DNA of 40,579 nt from JACVRW01 sp036407035 (GCA_036407035.1 DASXAA010000029.1:1-40579), one strand, 5' to 3'; positions 1 through 8,695 are shown, counted from the stretch's first letter. The notes: generated by a model from the sequence alone, not told the origin. Numbers and translations: made by a program.

Positions 1-1
1 C

Positions 2-85
2 GGCGCCGACGCGCCGAAGCTCGAGCGCACGCGTCTGGTGGAGTCGCCGACGGGCGTGGTCCACCTGCGGTATCGCGCGCTTTAG
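2..85 (+). CDS. C-terminal end of an unidentified gene (partial)
   Basis: An open frame runs from the left edge to a TAG stop and encodes about 27 residues ending in HLRYRAL. Its codons are mostly G or C at the third position, as in the genes around it. The stop overlaps by a few bases the stop of the convergent EAL-domain gene. The piece is too short to assign to a family. It is judged the tail of a real gene only from codon composition and the tight convergent packing. Confidence 0.35.
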   Translation, partial: GADAPKLERTRLVESPTGVVHLRYRAL

Positions 86-1935
86 GCGGGCGCCGGCCGG
101 CCCAGGTGGTAGCCCTGGGCGAAGTCCACGCCCAGCTCGCCGAGGAGGTCGAGGATCGTCTGCGACTCCACGCCCTCGGCGATCGTCTGGATGCCGAAGT
201 TGCGGGCCACGTCGACGATCGCCTTCACCACCTGGCGGTCGGACTTGTCGGCGTCCAGGTTGCGCACGAAGTCCATGTCGATCTTGATGTAGCGGACCGG
301 GATGTGCTTCAGGTAGGTGAAGCTGCCGTAGCCGGTGCCGAAGTCGTCGAGCGCGAAGCCGCAGCCCAGCTCGGCGAGGCGCTCGGCGAAGCGCCGCGCG
401 TGGTCGAGGTCCTCGGCGGCTGCGGTCTCCGTGATCTCGAAGACGAGGTTGCTCGGGGAGGCGCCGACCGCCGCGATCTCCGACTCGATGAACTCGGTGA
501 GGCCGCTGTCGCCGATGCTCTGCCCGGAGAGGTTGACCTCCACGCAGCGGTTGCGGGCGAGTCGCACGGCCTTCGAGACCACGGCGCGGTCGATCGCGGG
601 CGCCAGGCCGAAGCGCTCCGCCGAGGGCAGGAACGCGCCGGGCATGATCAGCTCGCCGGCCTCTCCGGTCATCCGTACGAGCAGCTCCTCCTGCACCACC
701 AGTCCCGACGGGAGCTCGACGATCGGCTGCGCGTACAGCACGAGGCGGTCGCGCTCGATCGCGTCGCGGATGCGGAACGACCACTCGACCTTCTCGCGCA
801 GCCGGTCCTCGCGCGCCTTGCGCTCGGTGATGTCGGTGGCGATGCCGCAGAGGCCGTATGTCGAGCCGTCCGCGTTCTGGAGCGGGAAGCGGTGCACGAG
901 GTAGGTGCGCTCGCGGGCGACGATCTCGGACTCGAGCGGAGCGCCGGTCTCGATCACCCGGCTGTCCGCGTCCGTGACCTCGCCGGCCGAGCCGTCGAAC
1001 AGCTCCTCGAACTCGCGGTTGGCGAACATCAGGCGCCCGTCCAGGTGCTTGGCCCAGATGATCAGCGGCGAGTTGTCGATGATCGCCTGCAGCTGGCCGT
1101 GCTTCTCGCGCACGGCGGCCTCGGCCTCCTTGCGCTGGGTGATGTCGTAGAGCACGCCCTGGAATCGGAGCTCGCCGCGCTCGTTCGCGATCGTCGTGGC
1201 CTCGTCGCACACCCAGATCCACTCGCCGTCCCGCCGCCGTAGGCGGTATTCGCTGCGCAGCTGGTCTCCCGGCTCAGCCACCTCGCCCTCGTCGCTGAGT
1301 GCGCGCTCGCGGTCCTCGGGGTGCATCGAGGCGAACCAGAGGTCCGGTTCGGCAAGCCACTCCTCGGCGGTGTAGCCGAGCAGCGTCTCGACCTGGGGGC
1401 TGACGTAGTCCCACGCGGCGTCCGCGCCCATGCCGGCCGTGTAGACGATCGCGGGGACCTGCTCGACGAGGGCGCGGAACCGCCGCTCGCTCGCCTCCAC
1501 CGCCAGCTCCGCGCGGCGGCGCTCCGTCACGTCCTGGGCCGTGCCGTACCAGCGGTCGCCGTCGAACCGGCAGGTCCACTGCGTCCAGCGCCAGCGGCCG
1601 TCCTTCGCGGCCACGCGCGCCTCGAACTCCACCGGCGGGCTGCCCGCGGCCAGCGCCCGCTCGAGCCGCGTGGCGAGCTCGTCCCGCTCGTGGGGGTGCG
1701 CGAGCGAGAGCAGGTGGCGGCCGGCGAGCTCCTCCGCGCGCCAGCCGAGCATGCGCTTCCAGGCGGCGTTCACGAACGCGATGCGGCCGCCGGCGTCGGC
1801 GGTGGCGAGCAGCGCCGGGCAGAGATCCGCGAGCAGGGCGGCCTCGGCGCTCGCAGCGAGGTGCAGCGGCGCACGCCCGGGCGCACCGCTGGCGGCGGCC
1901 GGGACCGGCGGAAGGCTCGAGGGCTCGATCGACAT
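82..1935 (-). CDS. Multi-PAS sensor cyclic-di-GMP phosphodiesterase (EAL domain)
   Basis: Predicted cytoplasmic enzyme that hydrolyses cyclic di-GMP under control of PAS sensor modules. Three PAS/PAC modules lie at about residues 40-150, 155-280 and 285-385, followed by an EAL domain from about 395 to the end. No GGDEF domain and no membrane segment is seen. The EAL signature reads ELLVR, with Glu and Leu kept. The motifs VNLS, FEITETA, DDFGTG, IKID and AEGVES are present, so the metal-binding and catalytic residues look intact. The chosen ATG has a GGAG ribosome site 9 nt upstream. An in-frame ATG 21 bases earlier (1956) has none. The gene lies 53 nt downstream of scpB and is the last minus-strand gene here. 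The signal sensed by the PAS domains cannot be read from sequence. Confidence 0.9.
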   Translation of the reverse strand: MSIEPSSLPPVPAAASGAPGRAPLHLAASAEAALLADLCPALLATADAGGRIAFVNAAWKRMLGWRAEELAGRHLLSLAHPHERDELATRLERALAAGSPPVEFEARVAAKDGRWRWTQWTCRFDGDRWYGTAQDVTERRRAELAVEASERRFRALVEQVPAIVYTAGMGADAAWDYVSPQVETLLGYTAEEWLAEPDLWFASMHPEDRERALSDEGEVAEPGDQLRSEYRLRRRDGEWIWVCDEATTIANERGELRFQGVLYDITQRKEAEAAVREKHGQLQAIIDNSPLIIWAKHLDGRLMFANREFEELFDGSAGEVTDADSRVIETGAPLESEIVARERTYLVHRFPLQNADGSTYGLCGIATDITERKAREDRLREKVEWSFRIRDAIERDRLVLYAQPIVELPSGLVVQEELLVRMTGEAGELIMPGAFLPSAERFGLAPAIDRAVVSKAVRLARNRCVEVNLSGQSIGDSGLTEFIESEIAAVGASPSNLVFEITETAAAEDLDHARRFAERLAELGCGFALDDFGTGYGSFTYLKHIPVRYIKIDMDFVRNLDADKSDRQVVKAIVDVARNFGIQTIAEGVESQTILDLLGELGVDFAQGYHLGRPAPA

Positions 1936-1988
1936 TGCGAGACGCTCCGCCTGCATGTATCGGCAGCCGGGCCGGGCAGCGTGAGGGG

Positions 1989-2567
1989 CTAGCCGCTCGT
2001 CTGGGCGCGCTGCTCGCCCGCCCGCAGCAGCCGCTCGCGCAGGTCGCCCTCCTCTTCGGGAGAGGGGTCGAACCGCGCCGGGTCCGGCAGGGCGTCAAGT
2101 CCGGAGAGCCCGAACAGCTTCTGGAACAGCTCCGTCGTCCGGTACAGGACGGCGCCGAAGCGCGAGCGCCCCGACTCCTCGATCAAACCGCGCTCGAGCA
2201 GCGTGCCGACGGCCGACTCCGACGCCACGCCGCGGATGCGCGCGACCTCGGGCCGCGAGACCGGCTGCAGATAGGCGACGATCGCCAGGCACTCGGCCTG
2301 CGCCTGCGTGAGCGGCGGGGTGCGCGGCTTCGCGAGCAGGCGCCGCGCGGCGCGCTCGGCCACCGGGTCCGTCGCCAGCGTGAACCCGCCGGCCACCTCC
2401 CGCAGCAGCACGCCACGCCAGCCCTCGGCGTAGTGCTCGCGCAGACGCGCCAGCGCCTCCACGACCTCCCCCTCTGACACCTCGGAGGCCTCCGCCAGGC
2501 GCTCGACCGACACCGGGTCGGGCGAGAGGAACAGCAGCGCCTCGACGATCCGGGCCAGATCGTTCAC
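1989..2567 (-). CDS. scpB: Segregation and condensation protein B
   Basis: ScpB is the winged-helix partner of ScpA in the Smc-ScpA-ScpB condensin that compacts and segregates the chromosome. The 192-residue product has the expected tandem winged-helix arrangement. It shows the family signatures ARIVEALLFLS near the N-terminus, LTQAQAECLAIVAY and QPVSRPEVARIRG in the middle, and YRTTELFQKLFGL near the C-terminus. The start is the GTG that overlaps the scpA stop as GTGA, so the two subunits are translationally coupled. A longer upstream reading frame inside scpA is only shadow sequence. The last 25 or so residues are acidic and low in complexity, as is common for ScpB tails. Confidence 0.93.
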   Translation of the reverse strand: MNDLARIVEALLFLSPDPVSVERLAEASEVSEGEVVEALARLREHYAEGWRGVLLREVAGGFTLATDPVAERAARRLLAKPRTPPLTQAQAECLAIVAYLQPVSRPEVARIRGVASESAVGTLLERGLIEESGRSRFGAVLYRTTELFQKLFGLSGLDALPDPARFDPSPEEEGDLRERLLRAGEQRAQTSG

Positions 2568-3316
2568 CGCGCCGCCTCCCGCGCCGGCGCCGGCTCCGCC
2601 ACGGCGACCGTGATCGGGCCGAACGGCACCTCCTGCTCCCACTTCGCCTCACCGGCCTTGTACAGCTCGAGCAGCGCGAACAGCGTCACCGCCTCGGTCA
2701 GGCGGTCGGCGCCGCGGACGGCGTCGTCGAACGAGAAGCGGCGGCGGGAGCGCAGGAGCTGCCGCAGGTGCTGCAGGCGCTGGTCGACCGATACCGCCGG
2801 CCGCCGCACGTGGCGGAGGTCGAGCGGAGGCGGCGTGCGCAGAAGCCCGCCGAGCGCCTCGGCCAGCTCCCGCGGGTCGTAGGCCACGCCGGCGACCTCG
2901 AGCGAGACCCGCCGCAGCGCCGGCGGCAGCGGCGCCGAGCGGTAGCGGTGGCCGTGCTCGCTCTCGAGCCGCTCGCGCAGGTGGTCCGCGGCAGCCTTGT
3001 AGCGGCGGTACTCGAGCATCCGCGCAAGCAGCTCCTCGGCGGCTTCCTCGGGCTCGAGGTCGAGCGGCTCCTCGTCCTCGGCGGGCAGCATCAGCCGCGA
3101 CTTCAGCTCGAGCAGCGCAGCGATCAGCACGAGGAACTCGGTGGTCGCCTCGAGGTCCAGCTCGCCGGAGCGCTCAAGGTGCTCGACGTACGCGAGCACC
3201 ACCTCGGCGAGATCGACCTCGAGCAGGTCGATCTCCTCTTTCAGGACCAGCGTCAGGAGCAGGTCGAAGGGCCCCTGGAAGACCTGCAGGTCGAGGTCGA
3301 GGTACTGGAGCGGCAC
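2564..3316 (-). CDS. scpA: Segregation and condensation protein A
   Basis: ScpA is the kleisin that bridges the Smc head domains. The 250-residue product starts with the hallmark kleisin segment: FQGPFDLLLTLV followed by the acidic EEIDLLEVDLAEV. It has the hydrophobic helix TTEFLVLIAALLELKSRLML at about 60-80, an acidic middle region, and a C-terminal winged helix (RFSFDDAVRGADRLTEAV, then LFALLELYK). The start is GTG. A TACGCT hexamer six bases upstream suggests a leaderless transcript. The gap to the upstream trpS is 44 nt and scpB follows with a GTGA overlap. The trpS-scpA-scpB order suggests co-transcription plus an internal promoter. Confidence 0.94.
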   Translation of the reverse strand: MPLQYLDLDLQVFQGPFDLLLTLVLKEEIDLLEVDLAEVVLAYVEHLERSGELDLEATTEFLVLIAALLELKSRLMLPAEDEEPLDLEPEEAAEELLARMLEYRRYKAAADHLRERLESEHGHRYRSAPLPPALRRVSLEVAGVAYDPRELAEALGGLLRTPPPLDLRHVRRPAVSVDQRLQHLRQLLRSRRRFSFDDAVRGADRLTEAVTLFALLELYKAGEAKWEQEVPFGPITVAVAEPAPAREAAR

Positions 3317-3322
3317 GCCGAG

Positions 3323-3328
3323 AGCGTA
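3323..3328 (-). promoter_or_regulatory. -10 element of a probable leaderless scpA promoter
   Basis: TACGCT on the minus strand (TANNNT class) ends 6 nt before the scpA GTG, so transcription should begin at or next to the start codon. No Shine-Dalgarno and no clear -35 hexamer is visible. The same arrangement recurs at ten other unit-initial genes in this window. Confidence 0.55.
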
Positions 3329-3360
3329 GAGGGCGGACCCGCCGGATTCGCCGCCAGGGC

Positions 3361-4350
3361 CTAGGGCTTCGGCCCGATCCCCATCGCGCGCTGCACGTCC
3401 GCGAGCACGCCCGAGGCGATCGCCCGCGCCCGCTCGGCGCCGGCCGCGAGCGTGCGCTCGATGCCCTCCTCGTCGGGGCGCAGCTCCCGATAGCGGTCGC
3501 GGACCGGCGCGAGCTCCTCCACGATCGCCTCCCCCACCGCCTCCTTGAACGCGCCGTAGCCCTGACCGTCGAACTCGTTCTCCACGGCGGCGGGGTCCAC
3601 CCCGCGGGCGGCCGCGTAGATCTCGATCAGGTTCGAGATGCCCGGCTTGTCCGCGCGCCGGACGATCTCCGTGCCCGAGTCGGTCTGCGCCCGCTTGAAC
3701 TTGCGCCGGATCGCGTCGGGCTCGTCGTCGACGTACACGAGCCCCAGCTCGCTGCTGTAGGTGGTCGACATCTTGGCCGACGGGTCCTGCAGGTCCATCA
3801 CGCGCCCGCCGACCGTCGGGATCACGTGCTCCGGCTCCACGAGCACCTCGTCGTAGGTCGAGTTGAACCGCCTGGCGATCTCGCGCGCGAGCTCCACGTG
3901 CTGGCGCTGGTCGTCGCCGACCGGCACCTCGTCGGTCCTGTAGGCGAGGATGTCGGCCGCCTGGAGCACCGGGTAGAGGAACAGGCTCGTGCGGACGAGC
4001 TGCTGCTCCTTCGCCGACTTCTCCTTGAACTGGTGCATCCGCTGCAGGTCGCCGTAGGCGGTCACCGCGCAGAGCAGCCAGCAGAGCTCCGAGTGCTCGC
4101 TCACGTCGGACTGGCGGAAGAGGATGCAGCGCTCGGGATCGAGCCCGGCCGCGAGCAGCATCGCCGTGGTGTCGAGCACGTAGTCCGGCAGCGCCTTCGC
4201 GTCGTAGGCCACGCTCGTCGCGTGCAGGTTGACGATGCAGTAGATCGCGGGGTCGCCGCGCTCCTGGCCGTCGAGATAGCCGCGGATGGCGCCGATGTAG
4301 TTGCCCACGTGCTTGCGGCCGGTGGGCTGGATGCCGGAGAAGATGCGCAC
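3361..4350 (-). CDS. trpS: Tryptophanyl-tRNA synthetase
   Basis: Class I aminoacyl-tRNA synthetase that charges tRNA-Trp. The 329-residue length is typical. The N-terminus FSGIQPTG with H14-V15-G16-N17 forms the HIGH-type ATP site. GDDQRQHVELAREIARRFN is the conserved segment lining the active site. The KMSKS loop is present as KMSTT (193-197), with Lys193 kept but the second Lys replaced. Start is GTG, with TAGACT ending 9 nt upstream and no ribosome site, again pointing to a leaderless message. It lies just downstream of the molybdoenzyme gene and upstream of scpA. Function is secure. Only the loop variant is unusual. Confidence 0.96.
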   Translation of the reverse strand: MRIFSGIQPTGRKHVGNYIGAIRGYLDGQERGDPAIYCIVNLHATSVAYDAKALPDYVLDTTAMLLAAGLDPERCILFRQSDVSEHSELCWLLCAVTAYGDLQRMHQFKEKSAKEQQLVRTSLFLYPVLQAADILAYRTDEVPVGDDQRQHVELAREIARRFNSTYDEVLVEPEHVIPTVGGRVMDLQDPSAKMSTTYSSELGLVYVDDEPDAIRRKFKRAQTDSGTEIVRRADKPGISNLIEIYAAARGVDPAAVENEFDGQGYGAFKEAVGEAIVEELAPVRDRYRELRPDEEGIERTLAAGAERARAIASGVLADVQRAMGIGPKP

Positions 4351-4359
4351 GGGACGGGC

Positions 4360-4365
4360 AGTCTA
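4360..4365 (-). promoter_or_regulatory. -10 element of a probable leaderless trpS promoter
   Basis: TAGACT on the minus strand lies 9 nt before the trpS GTG, in the 22-nt gap after the molybdoenzyme gene. There is no Shine-Dalgarno between the hexamer and the start codon. Confidence 0.55.
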
Positions 4366-4372
4366 GGCCGGT

Positions 4373-5452
4373 CTAGGCGCCCGCCACCGTCACCCGTATC
4401 CGCTCGACCGCGTTGTTCGCGTAACCCTTGAGGTTCCAGGGCGGCGCGAGCGGCTGGCTGTTGCCGGCCGAGTCGGTCGCGCGCGAGCACAGCTCGTACG
4501 TGCCCGGCCGCGCGTCCCATTCGTAGCGCCAGCCGCGCCAGGCGGCGTCCGAGAGCGGCTCGCCGAGCTCCGCGGGCGCGAACGTGGCGCCGCCGTCGGT
4601 CGACACCTCCACCCGCTCGATGGTCCCCTTGCCCGACCAGGCGCGGCCCTCGAGCGCGACCGGGCCGGCCTCCACGTGCCGCTCGCGCGTCATGAAGTCG
4701 GGCATTCCCGGCGGGACCATCAGCGAGCGCGGCATCATCCGCGTGACCGGCTCGCCCGGCTCGCCGTCCTCGCCGTACCAGCGGTAGGCGACGGCGTTCT
4801 GGTAGCCCTCGTACGGCTCCGCCAGCAGCGTGATGCGCGCCAGCCACTTCACGTTCGTCATGCCGTACCAGCCCGGCACCACGAGCCGCAGCGGGAACCC
4901 GTGCTGGGGCGGCAGCGGCGCACCGTTCATCTCGTACGCGAGCAGGGCGCCACGCGCGTCGGCCAGCGACAGCGAGCGCTCGTAGTCCTGCGGCACACCG
5001 CCCTCCACGCCGCGGTCGAGTCCGGTGAAGAGCGCCTCGACGGCGCCGTCGCGCACGCCCGCCTCCTCCAGCAGCGGACCCAGCGCCGCGCCCGCCCACT
5101 CCGCCGTCCCGACCGCCTCCGACAGCCACGGCTGACTCACCGGCCGCGGGGAGAGCAGCGCCCGCCCGTTGCCGGCGCACTCGAACGTCACCGGCAGCGC
5201 CGTCCGCTCGCGCGCGCGCAGGTCGGCGAGCGACAGCGACAGCGGGCGCTCCACCTCGCCGCCCAGCTCGAGCCGGAACGCCTCCGGGTCCACCGCCGGG
5301 ATGTCGTAGTGGATCAGCAGGTAGTGGAGCCCGGCGGGCGTGATCGGATGGCGCAGCGCCTCGAGCGGCATGCCGTGGTTGCGCGCCGCGAGGCGCAGCT
5401 CGGCGGGCGTGATCCCCTCGTCGGCGATCGTCCCGGTCGGAGCGCCCTCCAT
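4373..5452 (-). CDS. Sulfite oxidase-family molybdopterin oxidoreductase
   Basis: Mononuclear molybdenum enzyme of the sulfite oxidase fold, 359 residues. The molybdopterin domain (about 40-235) carries FECAGNGR, whose Cys92 is the expected Mo ligand. It also has PPQHGFPLRLVVPGWYGMTNVKW, a strong family signature. The C-terminal part (about 245-355) is the Ig-like dimerisation domain (ERVEVSTDGG, then WRYEWD). There is no cytochrome b5 domain and no N-terminal Tat signal, so the protein appears cytoplasmic unless the true N-terminus differs. Start is ATG, preceded by TAGAAT at 7 nt. Substrate and electron acceptor cannot be inferred; sulfite is only the family's best-known substrate. Confidence 0.88.
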   Translation of the reverse strand: MEGAPTGTIADEGITPAELRLAARNHGMPLEALRHPITPAGLHYLLIHYDIPAVDPEAFRLELGGEVERPLSLSLADLRARERTALPVTFECAGNGRALLSPRPVSQPWLSEAVGTAEWAGAALGPLLEEAGVRDGAVEALFTGLDRGVEGGVPQDYERSLSLADARGALLAYEMNGAPLPPQHGFPLRLVVPGWYGMTNVKWLARITLLAEPYEGYQNAVAYRWYGEDGEPGEPVTRMMPRSLMVPPGMPDFMTRERHVEAGPVALEGRAWSGKGTIERVEVSTDGGATFAPAELGEPLSDAAWRGWRYEWDARPGTYELCSRATDSAGNSQPLAPPWNLKGYANNAVERIRVTVAGA

Positions 5453-5459
5453 GGGCGCG

Positions 5460-5465
5460 ATTCTA
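5460..5465 (-). promoter_or_regulatory. -10 element for the molybdoenzyme gene, built on the gcvPB stop codon
   Basis: TAGAAT on the minus strand ends 7 nt before the ATG of the molybdoenzyme gene. Its first three bases are the TAG stop codon of gcvPB. It is the closest match to TATAAT among the leaderless-type elements here. No clear -35 is seen. Confidence 0.6.
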
Positions 5466-6956
5466 GGGCGACTCGCCGGGACGCCAGCGGACGACCGGCC
5501 GCTTGGCCGCCGCCGCCTCGTCCAGGCGGCGCACCGGGGTGGTGTGCGGCGCGGTGCGGGCCACGTCCGGGTCCCCCGCCGCCTCCTCGAGGATCGAGCG
5601 CACCACGTCCGCGAAGTGGTCGAGCCGCTCTTTGGTCTCGGTCTCGGTCGGCTCGATCATCAGCGCCTCTTCCACCAGGAGCGGGAAGTACACGGTCGGC
5701 GGGTGCACGCGGTGGTCGAGCATGCGCTTGGCGATGTCGAGCGTCCTCACGCCGAGCTTCTCCTTCGCGCCGCGGCCGCTGAGCACGAACTCGTGCATGC
5801 AGGTGCGGTCGAAGGCCACCGGCAGGTACTCCGCGATGCCGTCCTCGGCCAGCCGCGCCTTCAGGTAGTTGGCGTTCAGCACCGCCACCTCCGAGGCCTC
5901 GCGCAGGCCGTCCGCGCCGAGCGAGCAGACGTACGCGTAGGAGCGCACGAACACGCCGAAGTTGCCCTGGAAGCCGCGCAGCTTGCCGATCGACTTTGTC
6001 CGGTCGTGGTCGAGGTCGAAGCGCGCCGCCCCGTTGTCCCCGCCCCTGCGAACCACCTGCGGCGTCGGCAGGTACGGCTCGATCCGGTCCGACACCGCGA
6101 TCGGCCCGGCGCCCGGGCCGCCGCCGCCGTGCGGCTGCGTGAACGTCTTGTGCAGGTTGAAGTGGACGATGTCGAACCCCATGTCGCCCGGCCGCACGAT
6201 GCCCATCACCGCGTTCAGGTTGGCGCCGTCGTAGTAGAGCGTCGCGCCGTCGTCGTGCACGATGCGCGAGATCTCCTCGATGCCCGTGTCGAACAGCCCG
6301 AGCGTGTTCGGGTTCGTCAGCATCAGGCACGCGGTGTCGGTGTCGAGCTTCGCGCGCAGGTCGTCGAGGTCCACGCCGCCGTCGGCCGCGGTGCCGACCT
6401 TGACGACCTCGTAGCCCGCCATCGTCACGGACGCCGGGTTGGTGCCGTGGGCGGTGTCGGGCGTCAGCACCTTGCGGCGGCTCTCGCCGCGGTCCTCGTG
6501 ATAGGCCCGCGTGAGCAGCAGCCCGGCGAGCTCGCCGTGCGAGCCGGCGCTCGGCTGGAGCGACACGTGCGGCAGCCCGGAGATCTCCGCCAGCACCTGC
6601 TGCAGGCGCCACATGAGCTCGAGCGCGCCCTGCGCGTACTCCGGGTCCTGGAGCGGGTGGAGCCGCGCGTGGCCGGGCAGCGCCGCCAGCCGCTCGTGGA
6701 GCTTCGGGTTGTGCTTCATCGTGCAGGAGCCGAGCGGGTAGAAGCCCTCGTCGAGGTGGAAGTTCTTCGACGAGAGCGTCGTGTAGTGGCGCACCAGCTC
6801 GGGCTCGGAGACCTCGGGCAGCTCGGCCGGCCGCTCCCGGATCGCGGCCGCGGGCAGCAGCTCCTCCACCGGCACCTCGGGCACGTCGCACTCGGGGGCG
6901 ACGAAGGAGCGCCGGCCCTCGCGCGAGCGCTCGAAGATCGTGACGGTGTCGCTCAC
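5463..6956 (-). CDS. gcvPB: Glycine dehydrogenase (decarboxylating) subunit 2, P-protein beta
   Basis: PLP-bearing half of the two-subunit P-protein of the glycine cleavage system. The complex decarboxylates glycine and loads the aminomethyl group onto lipoyl-GcvH. The 497-residue product has the N-terminal signature HYTTLSSKNFHLDEGFYPLG and then SCTMKHNPK. The PLP lysine is K270 in FNLHKTF, followed by the glycine-rich QPHGGGGPGAGP loop. Start is GTG, overlapping the gcvPA stop as GTGA, so the two halves are coupled and should be made in equal amounts. Well-studied actinobacteria such as Streptomyces use a single fused GcvP, so the split form is informative about lineage. Confidence 0.95.
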   Translation of the reverse strand: MSDTVTIFERSREGRRSFVAPECDVPEVPVEELLPAAAIRERPAELPEVSEPELVRHYTTLSSKNFHLDEGFYPLGSCTMKHNPKLHERLAALPGHARLHPLQDPEYAQGALELMWRLQQVLAEISGLPHVSLQPSAGSHGELAGLLLTRAYHEDRGESRRKVLTPDTAHGTNPASVTMAGYEVVKVGTAADGGVDLDDLRAKLDTDTACLMLTNPNTLGLFDTGIEEISRIVHDDGATLYYDGANLNAVMGIVRPGDMGFDIVHFNLHKTFTQPHGGGGPGAGPIAVSDRIEPYLPTPQVVRRGGDNGAARFDLDHDRTKSIGKLRGFQGNFGVFVRSYAYVCSLGADGLREASEVAVLNANYLKARLAEDGIAEYLPVAFDRTCMHEFVLSGRGAKEKLGVRTLDIAKRMLDHRVHPPTVYFPLLVEEALMIEPTETETKERLDHFADVVRSILEEAAGDPDVARTAPHTTPVRRLDEAAAAKRPVVRWRPGESP

Positions 6957-8299
6957 GCCGTCACCTCCTGGCGCGACGCCGCCGCCACGTCCGCCAGGTC
7001 GTCGATCTGCTCGCGCGTGCGGCGCTCCGTGATCGCGATCAGCAGGCCGTCCGGGTACTCGGGGTAGTCGGTCCCGAGGCGGTAGCCGGGGTTGATGCCC
7101 CGCGCGCGGGCGCGCGCGCAGAGGCCGTCGAGGTCGGGCACGCGAACCGCGAACTCGCGCACGACCGGGCCCGGGTTGATCGGCTCGAAGCCGAGCCGCT
7201 CGCGCGCGTAGTGGGTGCGGCGCAGCATCAGCTCGGCGAGCTCCACGAGCCCCCGCTTCCCGAGCCAGGACAGGTACACGACGCCCGCCAGCGCGTTCAG
7301 CGCCTGCGCCGTGCAGATGTTGTGGGTCGCCTTCTCACGCCGGATGTGCTGCTCGCGCGTCTGGAGCGTGAGCACGAAGCCGCGGCGGCCGTCCACGTCG
7401 CGCGTCTCGCCCGCGATCCGGCCCGGCATCCGCCGGATGAAGCGCTCGCCGGCGGCGAAGAAGCCGAAGGACGGACCGCCGAAGTCGAGCCTGTTCCCGA
7501 GCGTCTGCCCCTCGCCGACGCAGATGTCCACCCCGAGCTCGCCGGGCGGCCTCAGGATGCCGAGCGGCAGCGGGTCGGCCGCGCAGACGGCGAGCGCGCC
7601 GGTCCTCTTGCCGGCCTCCACCAGCGGCCCGAGCTCCTCGACCGTGCCGAGGAAGTTGGGCTGTTGCACGAATACGCCGGCGGTGCCGTCGTCCACCGCC
7701 TCCTCGAGCGCGGCCGCATCTGTGGCGCCGGCGCCGTCGAGCGGCACCTCCTCCACCGTCATCCCGTACCCCGCGGCGTGCGTGCGCAGCGCCGCGCGCG
7801 AGTGCGGGTGCAGCCCGCGCGAGGCGACGAGCCTCGTGCGCCCGGTCTCGAGCTTGGCCATGTAGCCGGCCGCGGCGACCGCGCTCGGCCCCTCGTACAC
7901 GGACGCGTTCGACACCGGCAACCCTGTGAGCTCCGAGATGGCCGTCTGGAACTCGAACATCACCTGGAGCCCGCCCTGCGAGATCTCCGGCTGGTAGGGC
8001 GTGTACGGCGTCAGGAACTCGGAGCGCTGCAGCAGCGTGTCGACGAGCGCCGGCACGTAGTGGTCGTACATCCCGGCGCCGAGGAACGTGACCTCCTCGT
8101 CGCAGTGGCGGTTGCGCGCCGCCAGCCCGGCCACGTGCTCGTACACCTCGAGCTCGGAGCGCCCGTCCGGCAGGTCGAGCCCACCGGCGAGGCGGACGCC
8201 CTCCGGGATGTCGGCGAAGAGCTCGTCGAGCGAACCGGCGCCGATCGCGGCGAGCATCGCCTGGAGGTCATCCGCCGTGACTGAGGTGTAGCGGGACAT
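6953..8299 (-). CDS. gcvPA: Glycine dehydrogenase (decarboxylating) subunit 1, P-protein alpha
   Basis: Catalytically supporting half of the split P-protein. The 448-residue product begins MSRYTSVTADDLQAML. It has the conserved segment EFLTPYTPYQPEISQGGLQ, the fold-type I stretch SELTGLPVSNASVYEGPSA, and GQTLGNRLDFGGPSFGFFA. As expected for the alpha subunit it lacks the PLP lysine, which is in gcvPB. The ATG overlaps the gcvH stop as ATGA and its own stop overlaps gcvPB as GTGA. A longer upstream frame through gcvH has no family similarity and was not used. Confidence 0.95.
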   Translation of the reverse strand: MSRYTSVTADDLQAMLAAIGAGSLDELFADIPEGVRLAGGLDLPDGRSELEVYEHVAGLAARNRHCDEEVTFLGAGMYDHYVPALVDTLLQRSEFLTPYTPYQPEISQGGLQVMFEFQTAISELTGLPVSNASVYEGPSAVAAAGYMAKLETGRTRLVASRGLHPHSRAALRTHAAGYGMTVEEVPLDGAGATDAAALEEAVDDGTAGVFVQQPNFLGTVEELGPLVEAGKRTGALAVCAADPLPLGILRPPGELGVDICVGEGQTLGNRLDFGGPSFGFFAAGERFIRRMPGRIAGETRDVDGRRGFVLTLQTREQHIRREKATHNICTAQALNALAGVVYLSWLGKRGLVELAELMLRRTHYARERLGFEPINPGPVVREFAVRVPDLDGLCARARARGINPGYRLGTDYPEYPDGLLIAITERRTREQIDDLADVAAASRQEVTA

Positions 8300-8694
8300 C
8301 AGCCTCCCGATTGCAGCAGGTCCTTGTACGCGCCCACGTCCATCAGGGCGTCCACCTCCGACGGCTCGGTGAGCCTCACCTTGACCATCCACCCCTCACC
8401 GTAGGGGTCCTCGTTGATCTTCTCGGGAGTGTCAGCCAGAACGGGGTTCACCTCGGTGATCTCGCCGGACAGCGGGGCGAACACGTCGGACACGGCCTTC
8501 ACCGACTCGACCTCGGCGTAGGCCTGGTCCTTCGTCACCTGCGTACCCACGTCCGGCGGGTCGAAGAACACGACCTCGCCGAGGGCGTCCTGCGCGTACC
8601 AGGTGACCCCGAACGTGGCGCCGTCCCCCTCTATGCGCGCCCAGTCGTGCTCGGGGTGGTACTTCAGGCCCTCCGGATAGCTCTCCTCCGCCAC
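8299..8694 (-). CDS. gcvH: Glycine cleavage system H protein
   Basis: Lipoyl carrier that shuttles the aminomethyl group between P-, T- and L-proteins. The 131-residue product has the standard fold. The segment SYPEGLKYHPEHDWARIEGD opens it, VTWYAQDALGEVVFFDPP leads to the lipoylation hairpin, and the attachment site is K66 in EVESVKAVSD. It ends with the usual acidic GEGWMVKVRL segment. Start is GTG one base after the gcvT stop. gcvPA follows with an ATGA overlap, so all four gcv genes form one unit. No lipoate ligase or L-protein gene is in the window. Confidence 0.96.
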   Translation of the reverse strand: MAEESYPEGLKYHPEHDWARIEGDGATFGVTWYAQDALGEVVFFDPPDVGTQVTKDQAYAEVESVKAVSDVFAPLSGEITEVNPVLADTPEKINEDPYGEGWMVKVRLTEPSEVDALMDVGAYKDLLQSGG

Positions 8695-8695
8695 G

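Noticed and set aside
2568..2642. Longer scpB starting inside scpA
   Set aside because: The added 25 residues are Gly/Ala/Arg run-on. The GTG overlapping the scpA stop gives the family N-terminus.
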